From Phyllostachys edulis (taxonomy: Eukaryota > Streptophyta > Magnoliopsida > Poales > Poaceae): DNA of 64,000 nucleotides. The stretch lies in the NCBI GenBank assembly GCA_036346405.1, contig CM070566.1, positions 18,595,533-18,659,532 of the forward strand, given 5' to 3'. This document shows, in pieces, positions 20,091 through 32,532 of this stretch (positions are counted from its first letter, which is position 1; each line of letters begins with the position of its first letter). Both the position numbers and the translations under genes were made by a program. The notes below the pieces were generated by a model that saw nothing but the letters and a program-made list of their open reading frames with translations, was not told where the DNA came from and did not search any database.

Positions 20091-22441
20091 TTGATGATAA
20101 ATCCTTGATCAATAACAATATTTGGATATAAGTCAACATAAGATAGAAATTTAAGCTAACTATGCGTGGAAATAAGGTGAAAACATTCTCCCCCTTAACC
20201 TTCTTCCCCTTTTTACTAAGCAAGAAAAGGTGCAAACATCCAAATGAATTGATCAAATAAACATTCTCCCCCTTTTGGCATTAAACACCAAAAAACAAAA
20301 TAAAACAAAGCCACAGGGAGTCTTTGCAAATTAGTTTTCCCATATAATATTAACATTTTTTTAAGTAAAATTCAAAAAGTTTTTCAAATTAGCTTTTTAA
20401 AAAAACTTTTAGGAAAACTCCCCCTTACACAAAGGTTCTTCTCCTCTGACACACAAAGGTTTTCTTCGTCCAATCTTTTATTTGCTTTTGACACACAAAA
20501 GCTTTCTTCATTCAATCAATATCTCATTCTTTGTCATCCTTTTGAAATATCCATACAAAACTCATGATGACTTCAATTTCTCTCATTTGATCATAAATTG
20601 CAACCAATTTCTCCTTCTTTGCCATTAAGCACCAAAGATGTCTTTATGTGGATCACACTTGAAAGATAGTCTTTAAACATCACTTGTAGATGCCACGAGT
20701 CGACGATGCCACTTGTAGATAACACTTGTAGATAATACTTGTAAATCCTCAAGTTGATACCATTTGTAGATAACATGCGTCGACAAGACATGGAGTTGCA
20801 AAGTTTGAACTTCTCTTCACAAAGATCTTCAAAGAAAGCATCCAAAGATAAGAGAGGAAGAGAGAATCCACTTGAGAGAAAAGATTATACCAAGAATAAT
20901 TAAATTCCATTTGTAGAAACTTGGTACCACTGGGAGAGATATTACTTGAAGAGATATCATGTATCGGAGAGAGCTTGGTTGGGAAAAGATTTGATCAGCA
21001 AGGAATGAAATAGATACCACTTGAAGGATACCACAAGAATGGATAAGATGATATCATTTGAAAGAATATCACTTGTAAAAACAAGTATGATTCTCATGCC
21101 GAGGTCAAGATGATCAATAGAAGAAGCTACCACTTGAGGAAAAAAAATTGCATTTTTATGATAAACATATCACAATACAATCAAAATGGCATAAGGGGTC
21201 AAGAAAGTATAGGAGGGTAGCTAGAGAGTACAACAAGGATTAACTTGACCAAAAGGAGACAGCCAAAAATATTTATAATTGAATTTAATTGAAACGACTG
21301 CATTGTCAGCAAAATCGGTAGTACCGCAAGTCAAAGGCCGGTAGTACCGATGATCGGAAGTACCGCAGCTCAAATGCTGGTAGTTCCGAAAATTCTGGAG
21401 GTTCGGGGATAGATCAAGGAATTGAGAATTTTGCAAACGATCCTTTGTTTTATAATCAAATAAATATTTCTAGGATCATTATGCATTAGATTGGAGATAG
21501 AAACTTTAATGAATATAGTTTTTATGAATTAGTCTTTTGTTTTTGCAAATTAAAACTCATTTTCAAGAAATTTCTCCAAAAGATCCAAATTGAGCAATTA
21601 AGGATATTTCAAGCAACCAATTGCATGTATGAGTCATTAATACCATTAAGAACCTATTCATGTGAATAATCTTGGCTCGAATGGCAAAACTCACTTAAGT
21701 ACTAGAAAGTGATCATTTAGGTCAAACTAGGATTTTGGATGAATTTCAAAATCAAATAACATTTTCTAGGTTGGTCTTTTGAGAAACTTTTTAATACCAA
21801 AAATATTTAGAATTGCCAACTCTAGGATTTTCCTTTTGGAACAAATGTCAAATTCCTTTTAGAATAGATTTTACACAAAAATCTAGTTTAGGTCAAAAAC
21901 AAGTACTATGATCTAGAATTTTGGCTAGAAACTCATTTTCACTTAAAATAGGTTTTTCTTGTACCAAAACCTTTGGGAAACCTTTGAAAAGCATTTGTAT
22001 ACATTTTGCAACTAGTTTTTCAAAGGATTACTAATAATTATGAATTTTTTTTCTTTTGGCTAAATGGCTCAATTTTGAAAAACATTACTAGCACTTAATT
22101 CATTTGGACACACATAGGGATGTGGTATATATGATAATGATTTAGCACTCCCCCTTAATGTGCCACTACCATCTTGCTCAAGATTTTAATGAACAAGTTT
22201 TAGCACAAGAGCAAGAACACCCTTTTAAGGTTTTCATGAATGCAACCTACACAAGGCATAAGGGCTAGATACTTCAATGTAAATACTTGTTACTGAGATA
22301 GCATTGGTTTATGATATGAATTGATCTTCCTCAAGCTTGGCTCTATATTTTGCATATGATGGAATCCACCTCTTCATGAGTGAACCAAGCCTCCAATGCT
22401 TCTCCAAGTACCTATTTAACATTTAAGCACCTTTTGGTACC
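20091..22441 (-). other. Copia internal non-coding tail
   Basis: This is the stretch between gag (interrupted at 22441) and the 3' LTR. It is AT-rich with no frame resembling protease, integrase, reverse transcriptase or RNase H on either strand. It includes a run of CACTTGTAGA-type short repeats (20640-21080) and several GGTAGTACCG words (21318-21392). Confidence 0.75.
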
Positions 22442-23231
22442 TATCGGTGTTTTAGAACCGATCTTACGTAAAGATTGTTTGATTCGGGGGGTCTCCTAGA
22501 ATAGAATCACGCAGAGAGATTGACACGGGTATTTTTATACAGGTTCGGGCCTTCTCCAGGGAGAATAACAACCCTACTCCTGTGTGTGTATGATATTGAG
22601 TGTATATTGTACAACCGGGAGAAAAGACTAAGACTATTACAGAAGACAGTGCCTTCTTCCCGGTTGCCTGCTGTGTTCTCCGATTGCCCTCCCCTTTCAT
22701 CTCTGATCGCTACCTTTATATAATCGTGAAGGAGTAGCCGTTTCTCCAGGTGAAGAGGAGCCTCATTATGTCTTGTAACGAGCGCATGTTTGCAGTAATC
22801 TCCGGAGTGTTAACTCCTTCATGCCGCCTGGCAGTTATTGATCAGAGATAATGGGGTATTACGTGCTATTACTACGTAGAATAACAACGTATGTTGACTA
22901 CTTGGATTCATTAATCAATTGGACCCACTCGTCTGTAGGTTTTATTGATCATAAGGTGGTCGTAGCTGACCTGGTCGTAGAAGAGCTTACGACCATGGGG
23001 TAGTCGTAGAATAACTTATGACTAGATAATGATCGTAGAAGAACTTACGACCATAAGGTAGTCGTAGCAAGACTTACGACTATGGGGGTGGTCATAGAAG
23101 AACTTATGACCACCTGGTAGGCTTCTCCCTTGTAAATATAAGGGGTATACCTAGGGACCACATGACATCATATTTACCCAAAATAAGAATTATAGATAAA
23201 AGATAAAATAAGGATTATTAGATCCTTGTCA
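22442..23231 (-). repeat. Gypsy 3' LTR
   Basis: About 790 bp, starting TATCGGTGTTTTAGAACCGA (TG decayed to TA) and ending GATCCTTGTCA. It is near-identical by eye to 34772-35562. Its last third (about 22935-23125) holds GTCGTAG...CTTACGAC hairpins. Confidence 0.92.
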
Positions 23232-23248
23232 TCTAGCCCCCCAGCTTC
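23232..23248 (-). promoter_or_regulatory. Gypsy polypurine tract
   Basis: The minus strand reads GAAGCTGGGGGGCTAGA immediately before the 3' LTR, a standard plus-strand primer tract. Confidence 0.75.
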
Positions 23249-23781
23249 AAGTGAAAGTAACTTACTTGGTAAAGGGGTCGTAGATGGTCTTATGACCACG
23301 AGAAGGTCGTGGATAGATGGTCGAAGGAAAAACTCTTTAACATTTGTATTTCACATTGACCAGGAATATACTTGGTCAAGAAGGTTACTTACGACTATCA
23401 AATAGTCATAGTATGGTGATCGGAAGTAACACCTTTCCGATTGATATTTTATTTGGCCAAAAAGGCTTAGCCAAGAAAGTAATTTTGCTTGAGGTGAAAA
23501 AACAAACCTGATTTTCTTGGGCAGACAAACTTACAGAATCGCAAACGACTCTTATATGTCTGTCTGTTGGAGCGGTTCCCAAAACGGTGGCAACCCTTGG
23601 GTGTCCACCCTTTCAACCCAGGCATATGGTTATAAATACTTACCGGGGGGTGAGACTTGGGTTTTTACTTTTCCCCAAATTGCTCCCGCTGTTCATCGAG
23701 TTCTTGCCTTCTCCGCCATCAACCTAATTGTGCCTTCTCCTAGGACCTTCCTTAATCCAAAACCTCCCATCTTTGAGAGAG

Positions 23782-26700
23782 ATGGCCGGAACAGTTTCTG
23801 AGTGGGCTGAGTTAGAGATGGATGCGGTGAAGATTCAAGCCTTGGTCGACGCCAGGAAGATTCCAGAGAAGGTTCTTGTGAAGTGGATTGCGGCGGTTGG
23901 ACAACATTGGCCGTCGGGGGAGATTGGGCAAATCCCCGTCTTCTAAGCATATTGTGAGTGTGGCTTTCGATTGCCTGCTCACCCCTTTCTCACACTCGTA
24001 CTCGAGCACTTTGGGGTGGAATTAGTGAACCTCGGTCCTAATTCCATCACTATGCTAAGTGTATTCGTATATCTATGTGAGGCATACCTGGAAATTCTAG
24101 CAAACCTCAAGCTCTTTCAATATTATTATGGAATGGCTCGACAATCTGGGATTGCTGGGAGTTGTGGTCTGAAGCTCCATGATGGGAAGTCGAAGGAGTA
24201 TATTCAGATGTTTACCCGGTCTTCGTGGCCGGGATGGAGGAAGAGGTGGTTTTACTGGAAAATCACCCAAGATGACAGCCTTACTTTCGCGGGGAAGGCT
24301 ACCGAAAATAATTCTTCCTGGGATTCGACTCCCAGGGATCTTGGTCGGATTGCTCCCTACATTCAAGCCATCAAGGACTTGAAAGAGGAGGGACTGACCG
24401 GATGGCATGTGGTGAAGGATTTCATCGCACGCCGAATTAGCCCTTTGAAGAAACGAGTACCTCCTAGGTGGAGGTACATGGGTCCAAAAGACCCGACTAG
24501 GGACTACGAGGTGGGTAAGTGAATCTTCGACTTAGCCCTCGGTTTGGTCTTTCTCAAAGTGGTCTAATGAATGCCTTATCTGTTTGCACAGATCTTTCAC
24601 AAACAGAGATCGACATTCGGGTCAAACTTGTTTGTTAGAAATCTCCACCACCTGGAGTGGCGGTTCCTCAAATCCATGTGGTTTTATCCACAGAAGAGAA
24701 GATGAAACGCCTAAAGGTAACCAAGGGTTGATTTTATCCTTAGGACTTTAGAGTCATAGAAAGACTTACGACTGGCTGTTTGTCGTAGAAAAACTTACGA
24801 CTTGGTAGTGATCGTAGAAAACCTTACGATCAAGGAAATGTCGTAGAAAAACTTACGACTAGATATTGGTCGAGAAAATCTTACTGTTGATCGGGTCAAG
24901 AATCCTTTTTCGCTTTTTCTTACGTAAAGTAGGCATGGAAAATAGTCGATGACCAAGAGGTCGAATCGATAACCATCGGCGCAAGGATGACAATGAAAAA
25001 GTCCATTTCGACAAGGGAGGGCAAGCTCAAGTTCTTTTATTTCGACGGATCTTACGCAAAATCTGCTGCAGATCTGGTACAGAAATGAAACCAAGGAGGT
25101 TGAAGCGGTTGGTCAAGAGATCAAGCAAATTAACCTCTTAAGCGCCAAAGCCCGCAAGGCCAACGATCCTTCTATTATGACAAGAAAACTTTCGCGATTT
25201 ACGCCTCTCTAGCTTGGTCAAGCGACTAGAAAAAGAGAACTGGAAGGACTTTATGTCTTTTGTGAAAGACAATGCTGCTCCAGCAGAGCCTGTGGTCGAG
25301 GGAAGTGCCGATCTCGGAGTGGTCGAGACTGATCTCGACCATCCGGAAAATTAGGAGATTAGAGAGGTGGCTCCTGTTCAAAATCCACGATCAGACGTGG
25401 TCGTGGCCGAGCCTAACTTGAACTCCGACCAGACGTGGTCATAGAAAAGAAGTCGAAGAAATCTTCCGTTGGGAAGATGACTCATAAGTTCCTGGTTAAG
25501 TCTAGAGTGCAGAGGTATGTAAGAAAGACTAAAGTGTAAGAACGGCATTTACCTTTTTGCTTTTACAACTTAATGTGCTTTCTTTTTGTTGCTCTTAGCC
25601 CGATTCCTTCAGCCCCCGAGGATGCTTCTATTGAGAAGCCTATTGTCACTTTTCCAGTGGATGGAGAGATGACAGCAGGAGTGGTCGAAGGATCACCCAC
25701 TGCTCGAGGTGGAGGAAGTCGTGGCTTCTAAAGTGATTGCTACAACCACTGAGGTAGTTGCTACGACCACTGAGGTGGTCGTGGGGGCAGCAGAGGCAGC
25801 GGTAGAAGCCTCTGGCCAGGGTGGTGATGTACTTGACCACCGTGCCGGGAAGGAAGTCGTTGCAGACGTACCTCCGGTCTCCAAAGAAAAGCTGCGATTC
25901 TGAGAATTAGAAGACGAGCGAGTACTTCAACTTCGTGGCCGATTTCTTTGGGCCTCGCTTCCATCGTGGGGTCTTCGCTTAGATCTCGCAATCGAGTCCC
26001 TCATCCCAAAGATATTCCCAACAGAGGGGAAATTTTTGACAACGAGTGTCTCGAAAAGGTTTGGTGGGATCAAGTCGCGAAGATAAATAAGCTGAAGAGT
26101 CCAACGATGGTTTTCTCGATGTTTGCTCAGACGACTATGAATGTAAGTATTTAAGGATACTTATATGCGTGGCCTTCCCTTGCTTCTTACTGTCTTTATT
26201 TTTGCAGAAAGCTCTAGAACAAATTGCCACTATTTGTGAATATCACCGACAACTTGTAGAGCTACGACAAGAAAAAGCGGAACTGTGTGAACAGGCAGAG
26301 AGGTGGTAAGTCACTATTATTCGTAGTCGTTTTTTTTTATTTGACCACTTATACAGTGCTTATGGGGTTTGTCGTGGAAAAACTCACGACTAGGTACTAG
26401 TCATAGAAAGACTTACGACCAGTTAGATAGTGCTCATGTCTACTTTTAACCTTTATAGGTTAAATAGTGACGAAAAGACCTTGGCTGACTCGCTCGGTTA
26501 TGAAAAAGATGAGACGAGAAAGCTAAGGGAAGAGAAAGAAGGCATCTTGAGGAAGCTTTAAGAGGGTAACTCTGCAATTCGAAAATTGCAGGGAGAGATA
26601 AACAGTAAGTGCTGAACTTAAGACTGCTTATGTCGTTGATCTTTACCTTTTTAACTCTTACTTCTTTTCAGAAAAAGAGGATGAAATGAGAAGGCTCCAA

Positions 26701-27129
26701 ATCGAAGTTAAAGATAAAACTTTGGTCGTTCACGAGATTTCTCGTATCGCCAAAGATAAAAATCAAGAGATTGTAAGGCTGAGATCTCGGCGACCTGGTA
26801 AGCAATCTTTACCTGTAGTCCTTCACGAGTTCTTGTCTTATTCTAACTCCCATTTCTTTTTACAAATTGAGCTTGAGCTAGGAAGGCTTGAAACTAGGGA
26901 TCAAGAAAAAACCATGATCCTTAACGAGACCCTCCACATCGCCAGAGAAAACGCAAAGGACATCAAATTATGGGAGGAGCGACATGCTAAGACCATTGCT
27001 TCCCATAATAAGGAAATCGAGAAGTTAGATTCTCGACTAGCAGGTAAAGAATTCTTTACCTGTGAACTAGTTCTTTCCTCTTCTAGGAATTATTTTTGCT
27101 TGACTAGTCTTACCCTTTCGAGCAAGTAG
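23782..27129 (+). pseudogene. Antisense ORF of the gypsy element: gypsy-type transposon domain plus coiled coil, multi-exon
   Basis: It lies on the strand opposite gag-pol. Exon 1 starts at 23782 (MAGTVSEWAELEMD) and runs, through one in-frame TAA near 23944, into CECGFRLPAHPFLTLVLEHF and LVNLGPNSITMLSVFVYLCE, then GWRKRWFYWKI. These match the 'putative gypsy type transposon' domain (PF04195). A clean donor GTAAGT (24515) and acceptor TTTGCACAG (24591) bound the first intron. Later exons (about 26200-27100) encode charged, heptad-like helices (RRLQIEVKDKTLVVHEISRI, IELELGRLETRDQEKTMILN) separated by more intron-like gaps. Function is unknown. Antisense ORFs at this place are known in Tat-lineage elements. 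This copy is damaged but clearly once spliced and translated. Confidence 0.7.
24735..24890. repeat. GTCGTAG-CTTACGAC hairpin array in the antisense-ORF intron
   Basis: Four successive imperfect 20-bp palindromes (for example GTCGTAGAAAAACTTACGAC) occur in about 150 bp. Related units lie at 26370-26425, in the LTRs and just inside them (23270-23420, 35605-35750). Confidence 0.85.
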
Positions 27130-27845
27130 TCGAGAATGAACAACTCATGAGGCTTCGACTCAGTAACCAACAGGAGATGAAGTCGACGAAGATTAATCTT
27201 TAAGGCAACATCATGCTCTGAACAATATACTTAGTGAGTGCGTGGTGAGGAAAAACTCCTCCGTAAGACACGATAGTGCTCACATAAGTACTATTGGGGA
27301 ACAAGTCGGGACTTTGCAAGGCTGGTGACCACCTCAAGGCCAACCAAGTCGACTCGATAAAGGAGGCGGTCGAAGGTGCAATAAGTTATGTATTGGCAAA
27401 ACTTAAAGCTCATGACCCCAAATTTTAATGTGCAACTAATCGACGCCGACTTCAACCGCCTCAAGGTATAAGTCGTTTGATTGAAGAAATACTGACCATC
27501 GAGAAGAAGGTCTCGGAGGAGATGCAATCGATCTCCATCTTTAGAGTAGTTTGTAATAAAAACACCGTGAAAAGAAGCTTTTCTCGATGTAATATATAAT
27601 CCATCTTGTTTCTCGCAAATTATCTTGTCGAGTAGTTAGTAACTCAAAAGATAATTGACGAACAAAAAACTAAGAATTGAAGTCAAAGTATTAACTTTAT
27701 CCTAGCCCCCGACTATTTACTTAGTTTATTTAGATAAACTAGGTAAATAGTGTTAAAAGGGTTTCTGAAAATAGAGAGGTTTGATTAACTTGTAGTTTTT
27801 TATCACGATTGTCATGCACTGGTCAAAAGAGTAGTAATGAATCGA

Positions 27846-28395
27846 CCCTAGGAAGTTCCTTCTGGTGGGCAGGACCACGTGTAGAGAGGAAAGACTTCGA
27901 CTAGGTGATATTACCATCTCCGATCAGATTAATTAAATCGAGAACGGCAACTTGAGTTAGGCAAACGTCTAGAGGACTTTAAAAAATTCGTTCGTCCTTT
28001 TTTGGTGGACTCGATAGGTCTGGCCTGGAAGCAAAAGTAGGAAGCTGAATAATACTAGGAAGTTCCTTCTAGTGGGGGGACCACGTGCAAAGAGGAAAGA
28101 CTTGACTAGATGTGTTTCTTCCTCCGACCGGTTGGGACGGAACGAGTACACCAAAAGCGGTTGAATAAATCTAAGAAAGTGCACTCGCTTAGAGTATTTT
28201 TCAAAATAATCAAGAAATAAACTAAGGTGAAAAAGAGCTAGCTTTAAGAATATTTCACCAAATAGAACCCGAGCTCTTTGTATTGGCAAAGAAAAGTGAG
28301 TAACGAGTTGACACTAGGAAGCTCCTTCTAGTGGGCGGGACCACGTGCAGAGAGGAGAGGCTTCGACTAGGTGATGTTACCTGCCTTTCGACCAG
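27846..28395 (-). repeat. Three dispersed 80-bp repeats 3' of integrase
   Basis: A unit containing TAGGAAG(T/C)TCCTTCT(G/A)GTGGG, GGACCACGTG and GAGGAAAGACTTCGACTAGG occurs at about 27848, 28055 and 28312, spaced 200-260 bp. It lies in the non-coding stretch between integrase and the antisense ORF. Confidence 0.8.
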
Positions 28396-28539
28396 TGTAA
28401 AGAAAACTGGAATGTAGTCGAAATATTATGAAAGCACTACTCAAAAATAAGACAATAGAGGTAGAGAGAACACGAGGTTTTATTATGCGAATGGTTTGTT
28501 ACACATAAAACTTATGAATCGGTCGATGTTCCAAGAATT

Positions 28540-29590
28540 CGAGAGAACCTCGCCATCTTCCATTGCCAATCGTACTGACCCTAGTCGTGTAACTTCGACC
28601 ACTGTGTAAGGACCTTCCCACTTAGGAGAAAGTTTATTTCAATTAGACTTGGATTGGCAGAGCCTCAATACCAAGTCACCTACAGTAAGGCTGCGAGGTT
28701 GGACCTTACGATCGTAGTATCTGTGCAGGGCTTGTTGGTAGACTGCTGAACGGATTAAGGCCTGGTTTCTCCTTTCTTCGAGTAGGTTAATGTCATCCGC
28801 TCGAAGTTGTTCCTGGTTGAGTCATTGAAAGTTTAGACTCGTGTTGACCGTATCTTTAGTTAGGAGGAAGCATGGCCGACGACGAAGACTAGAAAAAGGG
28901 TGTTTCACCTATAGCCGACTAGTAGTCGCATTTAACCGCCCATAATAAGGAGGGTAATTTTGTACCCAAGCCCCGAGCGCTTGACGAGTGGTCAAGACTC
29001 GGGTTTTAATTCCTCGCATTATTTGGCCATTTGCACGCTCGATCGCCCCATTGCTTTGGGGATGGGCAATGAAGCATAACATAACTTGGTACCCAACTCG
29101 TCAGAAAATTCACGAAATTTTGCGCCGAAAAATTTTTACCATTATCTGTGATTATTCGACTTGGAACTCCAAATCGAGTAATTACGCATCTCATCATGAA
29201 CCGCTTTTCTTTGCTTCGTTGTTATCCGATTATAAGTTTGGCTTCGATCCATTTTGTGAACGATCAATAGCCACAAAAGGAACTCAAACCTCCCGGAGCT
29301 TTGGGGAACGGTCCTAGGATATCGAGACCCCAGTGCAAAAGGCCAAGACAGGTATCGTTTGTAATGCTTGAGCTGGTTGGTGTATTTGCTCGCTATGAAA
29401 CGGCATTGGACACACTTTTAACTAACTCTTTAGCATCGTGCATGGGCTATTGGCAAGAGAAACCTTGCCGAAAGGCCTTCTTGGCGAGCAAAGATTCTCA
29501 GAGGAAGCATGAGTTTCACAGATGCCACCGTGTATGTCGTGAAGGAGTGTTAATCCTTCGCTCTGCGGAATGCATCGCATGAGCACCCCT
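28540..29590 (-). pseudogene. Gypsy integrase, broken
   Basis: Near 29590-29440 is an HHCC-like zinc region (LMRCIPQSEGLTLLHDIHGG, ...ETHAS...KCVQCRF). Near 29197-29030 comes VITRFGVPSRIITDNGKNF, the second catalytic Asp block, followed by SPKQWGDRA, where the normal SPQ.NG.AE has lost its Glu. C-terminal remnants run to about 28540. Several stops and frame shifts are present. Confidence 0.8.
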
Positions 29591-29735
29591 TGAGTACCTC
29601 ATTTATAGAGGACTCCTTCAACCAAAGTATACATTTTGGCTTTTCAGGATAAGCGATCTGCCCCGGGATCGTCTTCGGGTACGGAACCCTTCTGAAGATA
29701 CTCGTAGATGGGAGCCATCCAGGTATCCTCGTATT

Positions 29736-30462
29736 CTAGAGAGGTCGTCTCAATAGGAGATATCTTTGGTTTTTCAACCAGGGACGATTCTGGAGTTGTT
29801 CAAAGAAGAATCCTTTTGGTACTACAGATCGGGAAGAAGCCACTCGAGCAAGCTGGTCTGCGAGAAAATTATCCTTTCGAGGGATGAATTGTGCCTCGAA
29901 ACCGAAAAAATGCTTTTCTAGCTTATGCACTTTCGATAAGTACCGAGACATTGTCGGGTTAGAGCACTGGTACTCTTTCCCGACTTGATTCACCACTAGT
30001 TGAGAGTCTCCCCTTACGAGTAGTCGACGAATCGAGAGCGCTTTCGCAGCTCGTATGCCAGCTAGCAAATCTTCGTATTCTGCCACGTTGTTAGTGGCCT
30101 GAAAGTTTAATTATATGGCATACTTTAAGGTTTCTCTGGTATGAGATACCAGGACCACCCCAGCCCTCAAGCCACTTAAAGTAAGTGACCCGTCAAAGTA
30201 CATCATCCATCGGTCGTGGGAATCAGATCTTGGGGATCTGAGCACAGTTCAGATTTGTCCATTCGGCGACAAAGTCTGCCAAGATCTGGGATTTAATGGC
30301 CGTTCGGGACACGAAATGGAGGTCGAACTCCCCAAGTTCGACTGACCATTTTGCCATGCATCCCGCTGTTTCTCTATTCTGGAGGATCGCTCCCAAGGGA
30401 AACTCAAACGGTACAGCTATTTTGTGCGCCTGAAAATAATGTCGCAGTTTCCTCGAAGACAT
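29736..30462 (-). pseudogene. Gypsy RNase H regions, broken
   Basis: At 30462-30223 is the reverse-transcriptase-linked RNase H (SSRKLRHYFQAHKIAV, WSVELGEFDLHFVSRTAIKS, LADFVAEW). At 30086-29736 a second, cellular-type RNase H fold follows (MAEYEDLLAGIRAAKALSIR, LLVRGDSQLVVNQVGKEYQC). Two consecutive RNase H domains (dual RH) are a known feature of Tat-lineage gypsy elements. The frame is interrupted between them. Confidence 0.8.
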
Positions 30463-30563
30463 GAGGAGTGCATATAGAAGTTTTTGGACCTGAGGGTAAC
30501 GCTCCTTAGGCCCGTGTAAAACTTCACTAACGTAGTAAACTGGTCGTTGTACATTTTCACGTT

Positions 30564-31566
30564 CTACGACAAGATCAAGGCCATCGCCTGTGGCGTGGCA
30601 GCTAGGTAAATTAAGAGCGTCTCTTCTGGTCTCGGAGAAACCAAAATAGGAGCACTCGTAAGATACCTCTTGACATCCTTAAAGGCAATGTTTGCCTCGT
30701 TCGACCACTCAAAACCTTCATGTTTCCTTAGAAGTTTAAAGAAAGGTAGTCCTTTTTCTCCTAGTCGTGCGATGAAATGACTTAAAGCCGCCATGCACCC
30801 TGTGAGTTTCTGGACTTCTTTCTTCGTGGTCGGAGGGCGCATTTGTAGAATGGCCTTTATATTTTCGAGATTTGCTTTGATTCCTCGTATAGATACTAGG
30901 AATCCAAGCAATTTTTCTGAAGAGATTCTGAACACACACTTCTCAGGATTGAGTTTTAAGTGGTGTTTCCTGAGGTTGTCGAATGTTTCTTGTAAGTCAG
31001 TGATATGATTAAGTCTCTTGATGCTTTTAACGACTAGATCATCAACATAGGCTTCCAGGTTTCGGCCTAGTTGAGATGAAAAAGTCGATTGCATCAAGCG
31101 TTGAAAACAAGCGTCGGCATTTTTTAGACCAAATGGCATTTTGACATAGCAAAATATACCAAATGGTGTAATGAATGCGGTCTTTTCTTCATCGTCTAGA
31201 CACATATTGATCTGGTGGTATCCGAATATGCATCTAAAAATTTAACATTTCACAACTGCGCAGAGAATCAACCAACCGATCGACACGAGGTAAAGGAAAA
31301 TCATCTTTTGGACAAACTTTATTAAGATCAATAAAGTCTCACGACATACGCCATTTGCCGTTCGACTTCCTAACCATTACAGGATTAGCCAACCACTCTG
31401 GGTGATCGAATTCTCTTATAAAGCCTGCTTTAAGTAGCTTGTCCAATTCTGATTTAATAGCATCTTGTCGATCAGGGGCAAATCTCCATATTTTTTGTTT
31501 TACGGATACTTTGTCAGGCCGTAAAGCTAGCCTGTGCTCGATCACCTCCCTGGGGACTTCAGGCAT
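30564..31566 (-). pseudogene. Gypsy reverse transcriptase, broken
   Basis: 31566-31339 holds the N-terminal part (EHRLALRPDKVSVKQKIWRF, KLLKAGFIREFDHPEWLANP, NGKWRM). 31205-30564 holds the palm core with ITPFGIFCYVKMPFGLKNA and the catalytic YVDDLVVKS, then LKLNPEKCVFRISSEKLLGF. A stop and frame change separate the two blocks near 31340-31210, where the first catalytic Asp block (normally VDYTDLN) is degraded. Confidence 0.88.
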
Positions 31567-31755
31567 GTCGGATGCTTGCCACGCGAAGACATCTGCGTTA
31601 GCTCGGAGGAAGGTGATGAGGGCGCCTTCCTACTTGAGATCGGAAGTATCCCCGATGCGAACAGTCTTCGAGGGCTCCCCTGCGTCCAGAGGAACCTCTT
31701 TGACCTGGTAGTTCGACTTTGGTGCAACTTTAGGCTTCGACTTGTTAGTCGAAGG

Positions 31756-32211
31756 CTAACTTTCTTCTCGAGTTGGTATTTGACCAACTATCTCGAGGGA
31801 TCGACGGTCGCAGGTATGCGCCATCTTTTTGTCACAATGGATTGTGATTACTCCTTTGGGACCTGGCATCTTAAGACATTGATACCCGTAATGAGTAGCC
31901 ATTAAGAATTTTTTCAAAGTTGGCCGTCCGAGTATGGTATTATATGCCTTATCAAAATCGACCACATCAAAGGAGATTTTCTCTGTCCTGAAATTACTTG
32001 GAGAACCAAATGTTAAAGGAAGAGAAACTTGGCCAATAGGTTTGGCTGAAGACCCCAGCACAATCCCATGAAAGGAGTATCGTACCGATCTTACCTTAGT
32101 CCTGGGTACTTGCATCTCGTCCAGGGCACTTGTAAACAGGATATTTAACGAGCTGCCACCATCAACTAAAACTCGATTGACCCGACAATTGTTGATGGTG
32201 GGTTCGACCAC
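31756..32211 (-). pseudogene. Gypsy aspartic protease
   Basis: The 151-codon frame includes INNCRVNRVLVDGGSSLNIL, the retroviral-type protease active-site loop (D-G-G-S-S in this plant group), then FDVVDFDKAYNTILGRPTLK, with the conserved ILGRP. It lies between the gag zinc-knuckle region and reverse transcriptase. Intact over this stretch but cut off from its neighbours by stops. Confidence 0.85.
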
Positions 32212-32532
32212 GATCGGATATCGACTTGGTCGGGTCGAAGGAATCGGGCAATCACCCTTCTCGAATGAGATGGTGACTTCCGACCACTTCGGTAATTTAT
32301 TGACGAGAGGTGGGTCTATGGAGTTTACCTCACGTTCGGCAGCTTTAAGCTGTCGCTTTGACTCGTATGCCGACGATCCCCCATAGATGTGCTCGACGGT
32401 ATGTTGCGGATCCTAGAACAGTATCTTCTCATCGTCATCTGACAACTTACGACCACTTGTTTGCCCTACCTACTCGAGAGTGGAAAGTAGTCCTTTGCCG
32501 TTGTAGTAGTCCTCGAGCTTTCGTTGGAAAAC

